Shown here: positions 34,904 through 46,935 of the stretch, in pieces
Numbering within the stretch: the stretch's first letter is position 1
Layout of the letters: the number at the start of each line of letters is the position of its first letter
Origin: Zeugodacus cucurbitae
Taxonomy: Eukaryota; Arthropoda; Insecta; Diptera; Tephritidae
DNA length: 64,000 nucleotides
Direction of reading: 5' to 3'
Assembly (NCBI RefSeq): GCF_028554725.1
Contig: NC_071668.1
Location: forward strand, 42,298,501-42,362,500
Made by a program: the position numbers and the translations under genes
Notes under the pieces: model-generated
Told to the model about the DNA's origin: nothing
Database searches by the model: none
Seen by the model: the letters and a program-made list of their open reading frames with translations, nothing else

Positions 34904-36787
34904 ACCGACTCAAAAAACCGGTTTTTCTACGAAAACCGACTACCCATCGAAGTTTTTGCAAAAAACAGGTTTTCGCTACATCATCCGACTACCTATAGTG
35001 CCACGGATGGGCCACAAAAAAACCGGTGCCAAAAAGTAACCGATAACCGGTTACTGTAGTACTACACAGTACCAGGCGTTTGCCGCAAATATTCGGTAGT
35101 AAGTAGGGTGAGGGTTTTTAGTGAAAAGTTGTCAATACGGGAACCCTGTATATGCAATTTGTCAAAACAATATACACCGACACAAAAAATCAGCTGATTA
35201 GACGTTCAACTTAACTCTAAATCCGTTTATGCATCCGAGTTAACTCGTCTACATACGTAAAGAAAATGTGTACATATATTCTATCCGAGTAGATCATTTA
35301 ACTCGTGGTGAAAAAGTGTTTATGCATGTGGATTGAACTTACCCGTGTATAATATAACCGAGTAGAAATTAAGCATAAACGTAGTATGTAATTATTGTTA
35401 TATTCGAATCTCGGCATTCTATCACACAAGTTTTCATTTTGGTGATTCATATTGGAACTTTAAATGAAGATTCAATTTATAAAGCAATTTATGCGACAGT
35501 TTTAGCATAAAAGCATAAATTATCCACATTTTCAGCGCTGGCACGACTTTTCAACCTCGGAAAAAATGTAATAGTATATTTGTAGGGATAATGTAATAAA
35601 ACTACTGACGCATATTGGGTAGCAACTTGACAGTTTTGTACTATTCTGAAATCGATTTCAATGGAGGACAAATGACATCAATGGAGTCATGTTACTATAT
35701 CAAATCGCTTGCACTCTTTTCTTATTTTCTTTGTGAAAGCTCTTTACTATATCAGTTTAGGTTTTATGGCTGTTCTCTACAAGAGTAGAAATACACATTG
35801 ACTATAATGACAGTCGTGTGATGAAGTCAGTAAAAAATCCCTAAGTAGTAAATCCGATAATTCGCGTGGATGTTCAAAAAGTGGAAACTAAGGAATTTTA
35901 GTATCTTGCTTAGGCGAACATAACGTCGAACACAAAATTTTAAAACAAACACTGCTATCAAGGATGAATATTTGGTAGAAATGAACAAAATCGTCAGATT
36001 GGACTGCTCACCAATGTGAATCTTGAATCAGATCTGACAAGATTTAAATGAGTTGCATAGAAGTTAACGTATCATATATTTCAATATACACGAATGTGAA
36101 CGATGAATCTATATCTGAGTAGGTTTTAACCAAATGCATGGAGGTTAAGGTGTCCGATGTTTCCATAGATATCTTTTAGAAATATTAGGGAGAATATTTT
36201 ATAAGACAACAAAAAAAGATTTAACGATTTCTTTAATTTCCAACTCACCCAATCCCATAAAAATGAACTGTAAAACACAAATTTTCTGTATTATTTTATG
36301 CAAGGACTGTGGAACCGGACATAAAAATAGTTTAGCTTTAAGCACATGAAATCTGCAAAGTTTAAAATAGATCTATTTAAAACAGATCGCTTTTGACAAT
36401 AGAGTTGTTTTACATGCAACATTTTCTAAATATCAATTATCTCTCTCCAAAGATTGTAAATGGCAAATGTCATTTGTCCAGTATGTCTAAATAAATAAGT
36501 ATACAGTTAATCTATTTGCGTGGACTAATTTTTGTATCAATTTCGTCATGGATGTTTTATCCAGCACCATGTATGGTTTATCCAACTGACAAGTTCGTCT
36601 CATTTAACATAATTTGTAAAACTAACATCAACTCACTTTATTAGTTCTTGTATACGGTTGATTATAAAATCTCTCTCCAATTTTAAGTACCAATGAACAA
36701 AATATAGCCGCATTTGCTAAACTTATTTCTGTCGTTACTTACATCTTCAGCATAATAAATAAGACACCAATAAATAATTGAGAGTAA
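34904..36787. other. Intergenic between convergent VLCAD and chico
   Basis: No coding frame. Contains 'aaaaaaccggtgcc' and 'taaccgataaccggttactg' palindromic stretches around 34910-35060, and 'gagttaactcgtctac' motifs around 35230-35370, probably old MITEs. I see no RNA gene. Confidence 0.5.
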
Positions 36788-36793
36788 TTTATT
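36788..36793 (-). terminator. chico polyadenylation signal
   Basis: AATAAA on the minus strand, about 40 bp downstream of the chico stop codon. Confidence 0.65.
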
Positions 36794-36831
36794 TACATTT
36801 AAATATTAAGCAAAATATATTTTTCGTTGCT

Positions 36832-38305
36832 TCAATTATTTAAAGTTTTAGAAGAAGATGATGAATCGGAAGAATGATCAAAATCTATTTTTGCATATGA
36901 ATCATTTTCTGCATTTATTGTTGGAGAACTAACGTTTTCAGTTTTTTGGAATTTCGCGTTATCTTTGGTACTGCATTGTGGCAGATCTAGTTTTGCGTAA
37001 TACAATTCATAACTAGAGCAAGCAGTTGAAGATGTAGGCGTGGTAATTTGAGGTGTTTTATTTTCGTTAATATAGTTCCCAACCAAATTTTCACTATCTC
37101 TACTATCTGTAATAGTTAATAATGTTGGTGCATCAATGGATCGAGAGACTGATGGAAGTTTGCAGGCGTTTGACAATGAGGTTGATGGCAAGGAAGGCAC
37201 GTTTATTGAAACTGAATATCTCTCATTTACTCCTGGCAATGGCAATTTTCGCTCTCTGTCAGAAGAGGATGCTTTAGAGCTATCGCTTTTACCATGTATG
37301 CTATCTAACAATATACACTTCGCACTATATTCATCATGGCATATAATTTTTCTAGTTTTATTCTTCTCATTATCAGCCATTGAATTACTACTTTCGGCAT
37401 CAGTATCATTGATTTTTTTTGAAATTGGTTGAACTGAAAGTTGGGAATATATGCACGCAAGGTTAGACATATTCTCTGATTTAGAAGTACTGTCAAACCC
37501 TATATCTTCCAAGTGATCTTTTCGATACACATGATTTTCTTCATGTAATACAAGTTCGCGATCTTTATTTGGAATAGATAAATGATTTTTGTGATTTATA
37601 CGGTGTTTTCCCTCAAATTGAAATTTCCCTCTGGAGGAAATTGGAGCTTCACTTCGTTTTAAGCATGATATAGATGTGTTGTCACTCGATTTGGTCATAT
37701 CAGCAACACATTCGTTAGATTGTGGCAGCGAAGGCTTATTCGTCGAACATGTTTCATGATTCAAAGGCTTCATTTCCAAGTATCCACTTTCTTCATTATT
37801 TGTAGGTTTAAGCGGTAATGTTTGTGACAACTCGCTATCAGGTTTAGACGCAAAATATCCCCTTATTTCGTTTAAAGATGCATCAGAACACTTTCCACTG
37901 ACAGGTACTACTTTTCCATGTGTTTTATGGCTAGAACTTTTCGAAAAATCTATTTCCATCAAATCGCTCATACAATCCACAGATACATGACCATTTTGTG
38001 CCAATATAGGTGCGCTCGTTGACTTTTTATCACAATTTGTATTTAGTTCAAATTTATATCCTGCATCTTCAGTCCCGAAATTCAAACTATTGTTGCTAAT
38101 GCAACTTTGATTAAATCGGGACCTGGGAAATAACACAGCTCGCTGTAAGTCACATTTGGGAATTTTTGCTCGGGATCCAACTGAAAATGCACGAACTCGG
38201 ACTGCGTTCGTGTCATGTAAAATCTCGTTAGAGTTTCCCAATCGTTTGATTTTGTTTTTGTCTATTTTACTCCCAATTGAATAAGAACGTTTAGGGCGTT
38301 CCTCA
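36832..38305 (-). CDS. chico: chico / insulin receptor substrate, 3' coding exon
   Basis: IRS proteins dock on the activated insulin receptor and, once tyrosine-phosphorylated, recruit PI3-kinase, Grb2 and SHP-type proteins at the membrane. This last exon begins after the acceptor 'tgtttacag' (38305, phase completes AAT from the previous exon). It encodes about 490 residues: EERPKRSYSIGSKID and RVRAFSVGSRAKI, typical of IRS tails, then a Ser-rich tail. Tyrosine motifs visible are SGYLEMKPL (a YxxM PI3K p85 site), RGYFASKP, YELYYAKLDLP and, at the extreme C-terminus, SYAKIDFDHS. The last two resemble the hydrophobic SHP/Grb2-type sites that end vertebrate IRS. With the four exons upstream the coding is 714 codons, all phases matching. 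The PH and PTB domains lie beyond the right window edge. Confidence 0.9.
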
Positions 38306-38397
38306 CTGTAAACAAATAAAATTAATATTACTGACTTTTGAATGCATTATTAAAATTATATGCTACACTATATTTTTTAAAAAACTTAAAAATAATA

Positions 38398-38445
38398 TGG
38401 AAGGGCTAAGTTCCGAACATTTTATACTCTCTCAATCAAAGGAGT
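38398..38445 (-). repeat. ISR terminal scrap
   Basis: 'ggaagggctaagttccgaac' and 'attttatactctctcaa' are the reverse complement of the ISR 3' end. It lies at the start of the 12.8-kb chico intron (38306-51146). Confidence 0.65.
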
Positions 38446-39329
38446 GGAAACATTTTCATGTATTGGCGAAACCTTATTATAATACGGGTATGGGGTATGA
38501 GGACTAGATCAAACTTTAGATCGATTTCATTATCGTATTGGGAATAAAAACATGTCGCACCAATAAAATTAAACGAAACTGAATGGGCCAAAACGAATGC
38601 ACAAAAAGCTGCAGTAATTGCGAATCATTGGAGAAACACATTTACACCTAACGATGGACATGAGCTAAACTGTGAAAATAGTTGGTTGGATCCACTCGTC
38701 AGCATTTCTCCAGTTACTAGTAAAGAAATTTGTTACTTTTGGAAAGTATCTGAAGTTATTATGATACCTAAGCCGGGTAAAACACTACATGATGTCACAT
38801 CTTATAGGCCAATATCGCTGCTACCACCTTTATCGAAAGCCTTCGAGAATGTTCTCATAAAGAGGCTCAAATCAATAATAAATCGAAAACACCGTATACC
38901 AGTACATCAGTTCGGCTTTCGTGATCACCATTCAACAATTGACCAGATGCACGGAATCGTTAATTTCGTTGAAAATGCTATGGATAAAAGGAACGTTTGT
39001 TCGGCGGCCTTCTTATACGTGCCTCAGGCTTTTGATAGAGTTTGGCATTCGGGTCTACTGCTGAAATTGAAATGCATGTTACCCAAACAATATTACGAAA
39101 TAATTTCTTCCTACCTAAAAGATAGATACTTTCGCATAAAAAAAGAGGATGCATACTCAAACTTGCAACCGATAGAAGCGGGTGTTCTCCAGGGAAGCGT
39201 GTTGGCGCCAAAGCTTTACTTGCTTTTTACAAGTGATATCCCCACTGACTCAAGTTATGTGACAGCGACATTTGCGGATGACACAGCGCTGTTAACAGCA
39301 GGAGAGTTAACCTCAGTATTAGAGAACGG

Positions 39330-39930
39330 CATCGGCTGAATGGAAAACATTCGTACGCGCTCAACAGCCGAATAATCACACTGTTCGGATCAGCCGATCA
39401 AACTTGCATGCGCTCACATTTTCGTTGTTGATTTTAAATTCACTCGGGTGTGTGCGATTTTTTGTTTCACTCCGAGTTTGTTCGGCTCGTGTTCAATATA
39501 ATGATTTCGGGCGCTTGCTCATTCGGTTCAACAATCATTGTTTTGAAGAAGAACAATACTCAACTCGCAAAAATCAACTCGTACGATTTTACTCATGCGC
39601 GCAGCAAGCGGCACTTTTTCTGCACAAACAACAACAAACTGCATAGAAATTGTTACGGTACATGCAATCATAACGCTCACATCGAGTCGTCTTGTCGCTA
39701 ATCGTTTACTCGTAATCGATCAACTCAACTTGAACCGAATGATGCTACTGTCAACACATGCTCATTTTATTGATTGAATTTTGAACCGAGGACTCAAAAT
39801 CCTCGGAATGATGTGTACGGCAAAATGAGTTGATTTTTACTCATCACTCTGTTTTTTTCAGTGAGTTGAGTTGAATGAAAAAGTTCGCGTATGAGTAAAT
39901 CAAGAAAATAGTGATTTTTGCAGTTCTCTG
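39330..39930. mobile_element. Insertion inside the jockey-like element
   Basis: About 600 bp that interrupts the RT frame between TALLTAGELTSVLE and TAVNAITK. It has repeated 'actcg' and 'caactc' motifs, a more balanced base composition and no convincing ORF. Ends were not resolved and the class is unknown. Confidence 0.5.
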
Positions 39931-40321
39931 CTCAGTATCTACCCTTCGAGTGCAAACTGCAGTCAATGCAATTACTAAATGCGCTTCCAAGTGGCGCATT
40001 AAAATCAATGCACGTAGACTTTCCTAAAAAAAAAAAACATCATACCATCCCATTTATATAAATGGTACCATATCACAATAATGCTAAGTGCCTAGCTAAG
40101 ATGCTAAGCTTCGCTGGAAAAAGCATATCAAGAAAAAAAGGGGTGAGCTTGAACTAAAATTTGCTAAGTTCTACCATCTAGTCGTTAGGATATCCACGCT
40201 TTCAATTGAAAACAAGCTGTTTATATATAATCAAGTACTAAGGCCAATTTGGGCCTATGGAGCTTAACTATAGGGTTGCTCAAGTCAAAACTTGCATTCA
40301 GCGCCAAAATAAGGTACTAGG

Positions 40322-41588
40322 AAGTAGAGACCGACCGATTAATCGGCCAGTATCGGCCACACAATTAAGCATCGGCATCGGCCATATTTGGCCGATTCTT
40401 TCTACTTCTTTCGGATTATACTAAAATAATTTTTTTTTACTTTTTTGATTTCTTTAGAGCATAAAATTTGAATTATTCTGTTTACCATATAAAACACAGT
40501 GAATCACATTTGACTAACAATTCATCATGGTGATAATTTAAGTCTAGTATAAAGAAATTCAATAATTTTGCATTAATTTAGAAACATTCGATTTATGTCA
40601 AATATGTACAGTTTTGATTAAAATTGTTGAGATTTTGAATATAATGTCATAAAGCCACTATTAAAGAAGCATTCGTAACTAGGTTAATCTATTTTTAAAA
40701 GTTTGCCATAGACAGGGTTAAGTAATAATCACTTGGTGCTGGCCTGGACTATAAGGTGCATGGAAAAGAACCTCCCAAACAAGCTTCCGAAGTTTCTATT
40801 GAGTCACTATCACTATTTGCCGCCTTTCACAATGCGAGATATAAATGACAAAAGTCATCTCTTTGAAAGATTTTTTAAAGAAAGTATTCGGTCGAATGTT
40901 TCGAAGTTTTTTGGAAAAGGTGTTATGGGTTGTCTTGGGAGGTGCCAAAAAAAATAGTTCCCCAACTGCTGACATGATTCCTGCCGAATGAGTAACTGAA
41001 ACACAAAAATTTAAAAAGGTTATTAAATTAAAGTTGAATATATTCCCTATACAATGACCTACGATTATTGGAAAATATCAAACGTCAACAAAATGGCGTA
41101 GTTCTGAAAAAAGATAGTTTTTTAAATGCCAAATTGACAATTTTCAACAAATCAAAAAGGTCGCGTTTAAAGTTTCGACTATAGCGGCTTAACGCTGCCA
41201 TTCAAAAACTATTCAAGATACGACATTACCGCTTTCACAGGATATTTTTGAAATTATAAACTATCGAATAAGCAAAAAATAAAAAAACCGATTTTTTGAA
41301 AATGTCACACCGGTATACCCCCTTAAAGGAAAAAAAAATTGTTAATTGCTGATTCGCTTTGAGAAAACGCGAATAACTTATTTGTCAACATATATCTTAT
41401 AATAATAATTTATTTAGTTTTGAATATTAATTAAATGAATAAACAACTTCATATTTACATATGAACTGAGTTGTTTCCTTATTTTGTGATGTTATTTGTC
41501 TTTGTTTTTATTCTGTTACTATATTAATTTTCTAAATAAAGTTGTTGATGAAAGAATCGGTATAGGCATCGGCATCAGTAGTAAACGA
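40322..41588. mobile_element. Insertion in the jockey-like element, with mariner scrap
   Basis: Begins 'agaccgaccgattaatcggc' and ends 'gaatcggtataggcatcggc', with 'tcggc' repeats at both ends. It splits the LINE between its RT tail and C-terminus. A possible target duplication is 'agtag'. Inside, the minus strand at 40737-40830 reads FHAPYSP, like a mariner-type transposase. A TTAA-flanked end ('gtcacaccggtataccccc' TTAA) lies near 41310-41332. It is probably several old insertions stacked. Confidence 0.45.
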
Positions 41589-41843
41589 AATAACCAAACT
41601 TGTGAAGACTCACGAAATGAGGCTTAGACAGCATGTAAATGAAGAGGCATCCAGACTCATCGGAACTGCTGAACGAGAAAACGGACTGAAACGTAAGAGG
41701 CCTTCATACATAGCAAGGCAACTGTAGCAGCAAATGAATTTCTCTAACATTTAGTTTTTAATTATTATTTTTAACTTATTAGAATTGAATTGTTGTTAGT
41801 ATTTAATCATTGTATACTAGGTACAATTGTAATAATATATATA

Positions 41844-43476
41844 CAGTGGGGAGCAAAACCGTCAACATGTTTACTGAATGCGACTAAAGGTCCTTATATC
41901 TTTTTTTCTACTAGCAGTATCGGCAACATTTATACACCAAAATAAAGATAATAATTCAATTTATTAAAAACAGAAAACAGAACAGCTTTTTTTTATTCTT
42001 GAACGAAAATATACGATAAATTCCATTTACAAGTCATTTTGACAGTTTTGCACTTATACACTTAGACCTAAGTTCTTCACAGGGCTTAGTACTTTGTCCA
42101 TAGACCTTTATTTTTTATTACGCTTTTTATGCGTCTGGGCATACTTTCAACCAAGTTTTCAATAATTGAGTGGGGTATATTTCTCCACTCCGTCTGTACC
42201 CGACTCCACAGTTCGTCCATGTTGGAAGGCGGATCTCGATACTTAGCCAGCTGCTGCTTAACGTATGCCCACAGATTTTCTATCGGGTTAAGGTCGGGAC
42301 TTTGTGCTGGCCATTTGAAAGTTTTAAAACTTTGATTTTGGAGCCATTCTTGGACAATTTTCGCCGTATGTTTCGGGTCGCCATCTTGTTGAAAAATTAT
42401 TTCCTCCGCTGGATAGGCACATTCGTCCACGAAGTCAGGCAACTGTGAATTTAGAATATGCAGATATATCTCCTTATTCATTATTCCACTTATTCTAAAC
42501 AAAGGACCAATATACCACCACGTGAAGCAACCCCAAATCATCAAACTTCCGCCACCGAATTTGACAGTTTGCTTTAGCTGTCCACGCTGAAGCTTTTCTT
42601 GCGGACGATGCCAAAAATATGCCATTACCATCAGATTGATACCTGTTAATTTTCGTCTCATCTGACCATATAACCCTTTTCCAGTCCTCAATTGTCCAAT
42701 CTTTCCGTTCTCGGCAAAAATGAAGTCTAGCTTTAACATTTCGTTCAGATAAAGCAGGTTATTTTTTTGTTTAACCGCAGCAACCATACCAATTTTATTT
42801 AAAGAGCGTCGAACTGTCCATGTACTCGCTTGAAGTTCTAACTTAGCAGCAGCTTATCGAGGAGTCCTACATTCATTTTTGTGTAATAATCGCTCAACAG
42901 CACGGGCATCACCATCGGTAAGCTTCCGCGGGCGGCCTCCAGCGTTTACAACTTGGACAATATTTTGTCTTTTCTTCACATTTATTACCGTTTGTCGACT
43001 TATATTTAACTTTTCAGCAATTTTCCTAGCTGAATAGCCGTTTTTAATTAAAACAATAACTTTATCTTCGACGTCTCGCAGTAACTTTCGCATTTTTTTT
43101 TTGGTTCACAAAAAACCCCTGGAAAAATTTTTAGTAATCGCCACGACAGACAAAACGTTACTAATATAAATTGTTAACTCCGTCTCTACTCAGAACTTCC
43201 ATTGAATTACCGAACCCAGCCATTCCGGTAAATATAGCGGGACTTTCATGGCATACTTATACAGTGGTGCAAAACTGTCAAAATGACTTGTAAATGGAAT
43301 TTATCGTATATTTTCGTTCAAGAATAAAAAAAAGCTGTTCTGTTTTCTATTTTTAATAAATTGAATTATTATCTTTATTTTGGTGTATAAATGTTGCCGA
43401 TACTGCTAGTAGAAAAAAAGATATAAGGACCTTTAGTCGCATTCAGTAAACATGTTGACGGTTTTGCTCCCCACTG
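41844..43476 (-). mobile_element. Tc1 transposon, 1633 bp, 210-bp inverted repeats
   Basis: The ends are CAGTGGGGAGCAAAACCGTC and its inverse, each next to TA (41842-41843 and 43477-43478). The inverted repeats run 41844-42053 and 43267-43476 with almost no mismatch. Each arm holds two related binding-like motifs: the outer CAGTGGGGAGCAAAACCGTC and an inner CAGTGGTGCAAAACTGTC. This is the IR/DR layout known from Minos, Bari and Sleeping Beauty type elements. Matching arms suggest a young insertion. Confidence 0.93.
42086..43093 (-). pseudogene. Tc1 DD34E transposase, nearly intact
   Basis: A DNA cut-and-paste enzyme, about 335 codons from ATG at 43093. The N-terminal paired-type helix-turn-helix reads GYSARKIAEKLNISRQTVI and is followed by GGRPRKLTDGD. 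A TAA at 42854 interrupts the frame after RTPR; the frame then reopens (AAAKLELQASTWTVRRSLNK). The first catalytic aspartate (RVIWSDETK) lies in another frame between two compensating shifts, the first at an A-run near 42765. The frame recovers at GGGSLMIWGCFTW, FQQDGDPKHTA and SPDLNPIENLW, with 34 residues between the second Asp and the Glu. As given the gene is dead by one stop and two indels. Confidence 0.9.
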
Positions 43477-43717
43477 TATATATATATATTAGGTATGTAT
43501 TATATATACTATTATTGGTTAAAAAAAGATGAAAAAGATGCTTTCGCATTACACTTTACCCTTCAACAGAAAGAAAAAGAGATATGTCGTTAGACATAGG
43601 GAAATATGACGATTTTATTTCAATAAATAAGAGAAAGATTAATAGTATATAAGCTACTAATTTATCACTAGGCCTAATATAAAAAACAATATACTTTCAG
43701 GGAATATATATATTATA

Positions 43718-44887
43718 TTTTTATACTCTCGCAATGAAATCGGACCATTGCCACGCCCACAAAATGGCGAAAAACGAAAACCTATAAAGTGTAACAAAAA
43801 ATGAGCGAAATCTGTTCACAACAAAGCATACTTCCCATATAACTCAATTTTGAATTCCATCTGATTCGAAAATCGGACTATAACATTTCAAGGCCCCGGA
43901 TGTCGAATATGAACTCAGAGCCCAAAGGTAATTTTTCACGGAAAATATCGGTAAATCTGTTAATTTTTTTAATTTAATTCAGAGGGAATTTTTTCTTCTA
44001 ATAGTACATCTCTGTATAAAAAATTATTAAAATCGGGTCATAACTTCCCGTAGTTACATATACTTAGCAAAATTAAGTGAGCTTATAATCTTGGATATAG
44101 TGTATAATTATACGAGCCGCAGAGCTAAATAGAGAAGGTACAATCTTTTATAAGAGTGTACAGCTGCTGGCGTACGCCGATGATATTAATATCATTGGAA
44201 GCAACAACCGCGCCGTTTGTTCTGCTTTTTCCCGCATGGATAAGGAGGCGAAGCGAATGGGTCTGGAGGTGAATGAGGACAAGACGAAATATCTCCTGTC
44301 ATCAAGCAAACAGTCGGCGCATTCGCGTCTTGGCTCCCACTTCACTGTTGACAGTTGACTTAGAAGTCGTAGATAATTTCGTATAGCTGGGAACCAGTAT
44401 CAACAACACCAACAATGTCAGCCTCGAAATCCAGCGCAGAATCACTCTTGCCAACAGGTGCTACTTTGGACTGAGTAGGCAATTGAAAAGTAAAGTCCTC
44501 TCTCGGCGAAACAAAATCAAACTGTATGAGGAAGGGGAAGGCCGCCCCGCTCCGTTGGAGGGACCAGGTGGAGAGCGACCTGGTTACACTTGGAATCTCT
44601 AACTGGCGCCAAACTGCGAAGGAAAGAGAGGAGTGGCGCGCTCTCATTAATTCGCCTATAACCGGCTAAACGGTTCAACGCCAATCACATACATACATAG
44701 TGTACCTTAGTGGTGAAAATGAGTGAGATCGGTTTAGGAATTACATCAGCCCTCATATACTAAATATATATGACCATTTTAGTTATTTTATTTGACTTTA
44801 TGACGAATATGTGCGTCAAATTGTATTATCTTTAAAAAATTACATCATAATTTTCGGTTGCACCCGAACTTAGTCCTTCCTTACATG
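43718..44887 (+). repeat. ISR interspersed repeat split by a LINE piece
   Basis: Starts 'tttttatactctcgcaatg', then 'cacgcccacaaaatggcgaa'. It is interrupted at 44112-44692 and ends 'cggttgcacccgaacttagt' and 'ccttccttaca' near 44887. The region after the start is internally deleted compared with the copy at 939-1821. Confidence 0.75.
44112..44692 (+). mobile_element. RTE-like LINE fragment with internal deletion
   Basis: Plus-strand piece starting near 'gagccgcagagctaaatag'. It has the YADD-like region (LAYADDINIIGSNNRAVCSA), then GLEVNEDKTKYLLSSSKQSA. It jumps at about 44527 from 'caaactgtatgag' to the far C-terminus and ends in a 'cacatacatacata' tail. Several frames; inactive. Confidence 0.75.
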
Positions 44888-45249
44888 TGTTTGTTATCAC
44901 GGTTATCACAAGATTTCCAGATGGACAGTTGAACAAATACCTCAGAAATATTGATATTTGTGTAAAAATGTTTTTTTGTTATTCTCAAAAGAAAAAAACA
45001 ATAGCTTAATTCTGAGTATGAATTTATGTTTATTAATGCTTTATTTCTGTTTGCCGCACAAAAAATCGACAACACTTTGCTCATAGTACCGTTAGTACAA
45101 GTCCACTATGCAAATTGGGTCGCTTCCTAGAAAATAGGTATATTTGCAAAACGATTTATTTGTTTTTTGGCTGTTGTGGTGTCCCCATCTCGACTATTGG
45201 AATTATAAAAACAACTAATGAGGATGTAAACAATAATTGAAAAATAATT

Positions 45250-46865
45250 ATATGTATATAAAAACAACAACTAACTTTCATTTGAGCTAAAAATGCCACT
45301 TGGAACCACAGAGGAACAGATCAAGATTGAGATTATGAACAAAGATGTTTTAAAAATGATGTAAATACTGCTGAAGTAATGTGACATCGAAAACCCGTAC
45401 GAAACTTTTTAGAAACCCCGAAGAATACAAAAAACATAAGCGTACTGGACCAAAATCTTCGATAATTGAACGTACCAAATGGCAACTCAGGAAAAGAGTG
45501 ATCCTCTGAATTATGACAACGAATAACTATGCCATTGCCTCTGTTACTATTTTGCTATTTACGCCAAATTGTTACAAATAAACTAGAAATTCAAGAAAAA
45601 AAGTTTTTGTCATTTACTTCATTCGTTTATTTTTTATGCGCGCTCAAACTTGAAAATGTTGATCGTGGAATCACTTTTGCTCCCCACAGTATATATGGAA
45701 CTCCTGGACAGTGAACATATCACGTTTGTTAAGGCATATCATGGCGACAACTGGGTTCCAGCAGGATAACGCGTCACAGGGTATACTAAAGCCTTTTTTG
45801 AGTAACGTAATCTTCCCAAACTTCGGCGTCCGTCATTAAGTGTAGATCTGAATTCATTACAGAATTAATGGGACATACTTTCCGCAACATTTTTTTAGCT
45901 GAACACAGCAGTATGACAGCTAAAACAAGCGGTTGATGAGGAATGGGCGATTTTAACATTTCAGTACTGTAAAAGTTGGCCAATTGTATGATAAATTGGC
46001 TGAAACTTTTGAAAAACAAGAACAGGGACCCATCCTATGGTATGTGAACATCCAACAACAATAAACTACTGTAAATGTGAGATTTTCTTACCGCTATTTT
46101 TTGTAATTGTGATAAGCAGGTGGGAATTTTTTAATTGTTAAGTGATAGTTGAGTTCTTAAGTATCAGACGTAACCATGCACCAAGTGCCAAATACCTAGA
46201 AAATTTAAAATTATAATAGACGGTTAAATCTGTGCGTAAATGAGCAAATTAATGAAAAGTTATCCATATGACCGCGCACAGGTTAAAAAACATATTTGAA
46301 AATCACGTAGAACAACAAAGGTTGTCTGCCCAAAAAAATTTATTGCCGCCATCTCGCCGAACTGGTCTCTTCGAACATCGCGGTACTACCTGCGGCAGCA
46401 CTTAATGTGCTAAATATCAAAGCTTGCGAGTGAACAGCGCGTCGATTTAAAACAAAAAAACTTGTTTCTAAATCACCTGAAAAGAAAAAAAAAACAAAAT
46501 TGATAAAAATGCATGTGCGGCTGCGGCGCGATTTTGTTGAAACCCATGTGTATTGGACTGAAGAAGATTGGGATATGGGAAGTTAAAAACAAAAAAAAAA
46601 TTTTAAATATAAAAATATTCACTTTGTTTTTTATTTTAAATGTAAAATGGTCTGATGAGACGAAAATAAATCTTTATTAGTCTGATCGCCGTTTCCAGTA
46701 CTATACACGAGACCTAAATACGATTAAACCAAACGATGTTTCCCAAACAGAAATTTACGGTGGCGGGTTAATCATGGAAATTGTGTAGGTCGTCTGATAC
46801 GCATTGATAGAATCATGAGAAAGGAGCATTTTTAGACCATTTTACAACAAAATCTCCCGACAGTC
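45250..46865. pseudogene. Remnants of Tc1-like transposons
   Basis: Plus-strand scraps read MPLGTTEEQIKIEIMN (45294), FLRNPEEYKKHKRTGPKS (about 45410) and a terminal 'cttttgctccccacagtata' (about 45672), which resembles the end of the Tc1 at 41844-43476. Then come a broken QQDNAS-like segment (about 45755), WSDETKINLY (about 46655) and a GGG-like segment (about 46762). At least two old copies with many stops. Confidence 0.55.
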
Positions 46866-46935
46866 ATCGAAAATTTGGCTCTTGCTGGGATAAAATGTTA
46901 AAAGTTTTCGACCAACCAGTTGAAATATTAAAAAA

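Larger units (their letters stand above)
38560..41835 (+). mobile_element. Jockey-like LINE remnant with two nested insertions
   Basis: Plus-strand reverse transcriptase pieces in order. The first (38560-39325) reads LNETEWAKTNAQKAAVIANH, VIMIPKPGKTLHDVTSYRPI, SAAFLYVPQAFDRVWHSGLL, EAGVLQGSVLAPKLYLLFTS and FADDTALLTA. The second (39935-40320) reads AITK, WRIKIN and DAKLRWKKHIKKK, then LFIYNQVLRPIWAYG. The third (41588-41730) is a C-terminal piece, MRLRQHVNEEASRLIGTAER, with a stop and an AT-rich 3' UTR. Internal deletion and stops make it inactive. Motif A has lost the usual acidic residue (LYVPQAFD where FLDxxxAFD is expected). Confidence 0.8.

Noticed and set aside
37136..37432. Plus-strand 98-codon frame inside the chico 3' exon
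   Set aside because: Antisense shadow of the chico coding exon; composition follows the other strand.
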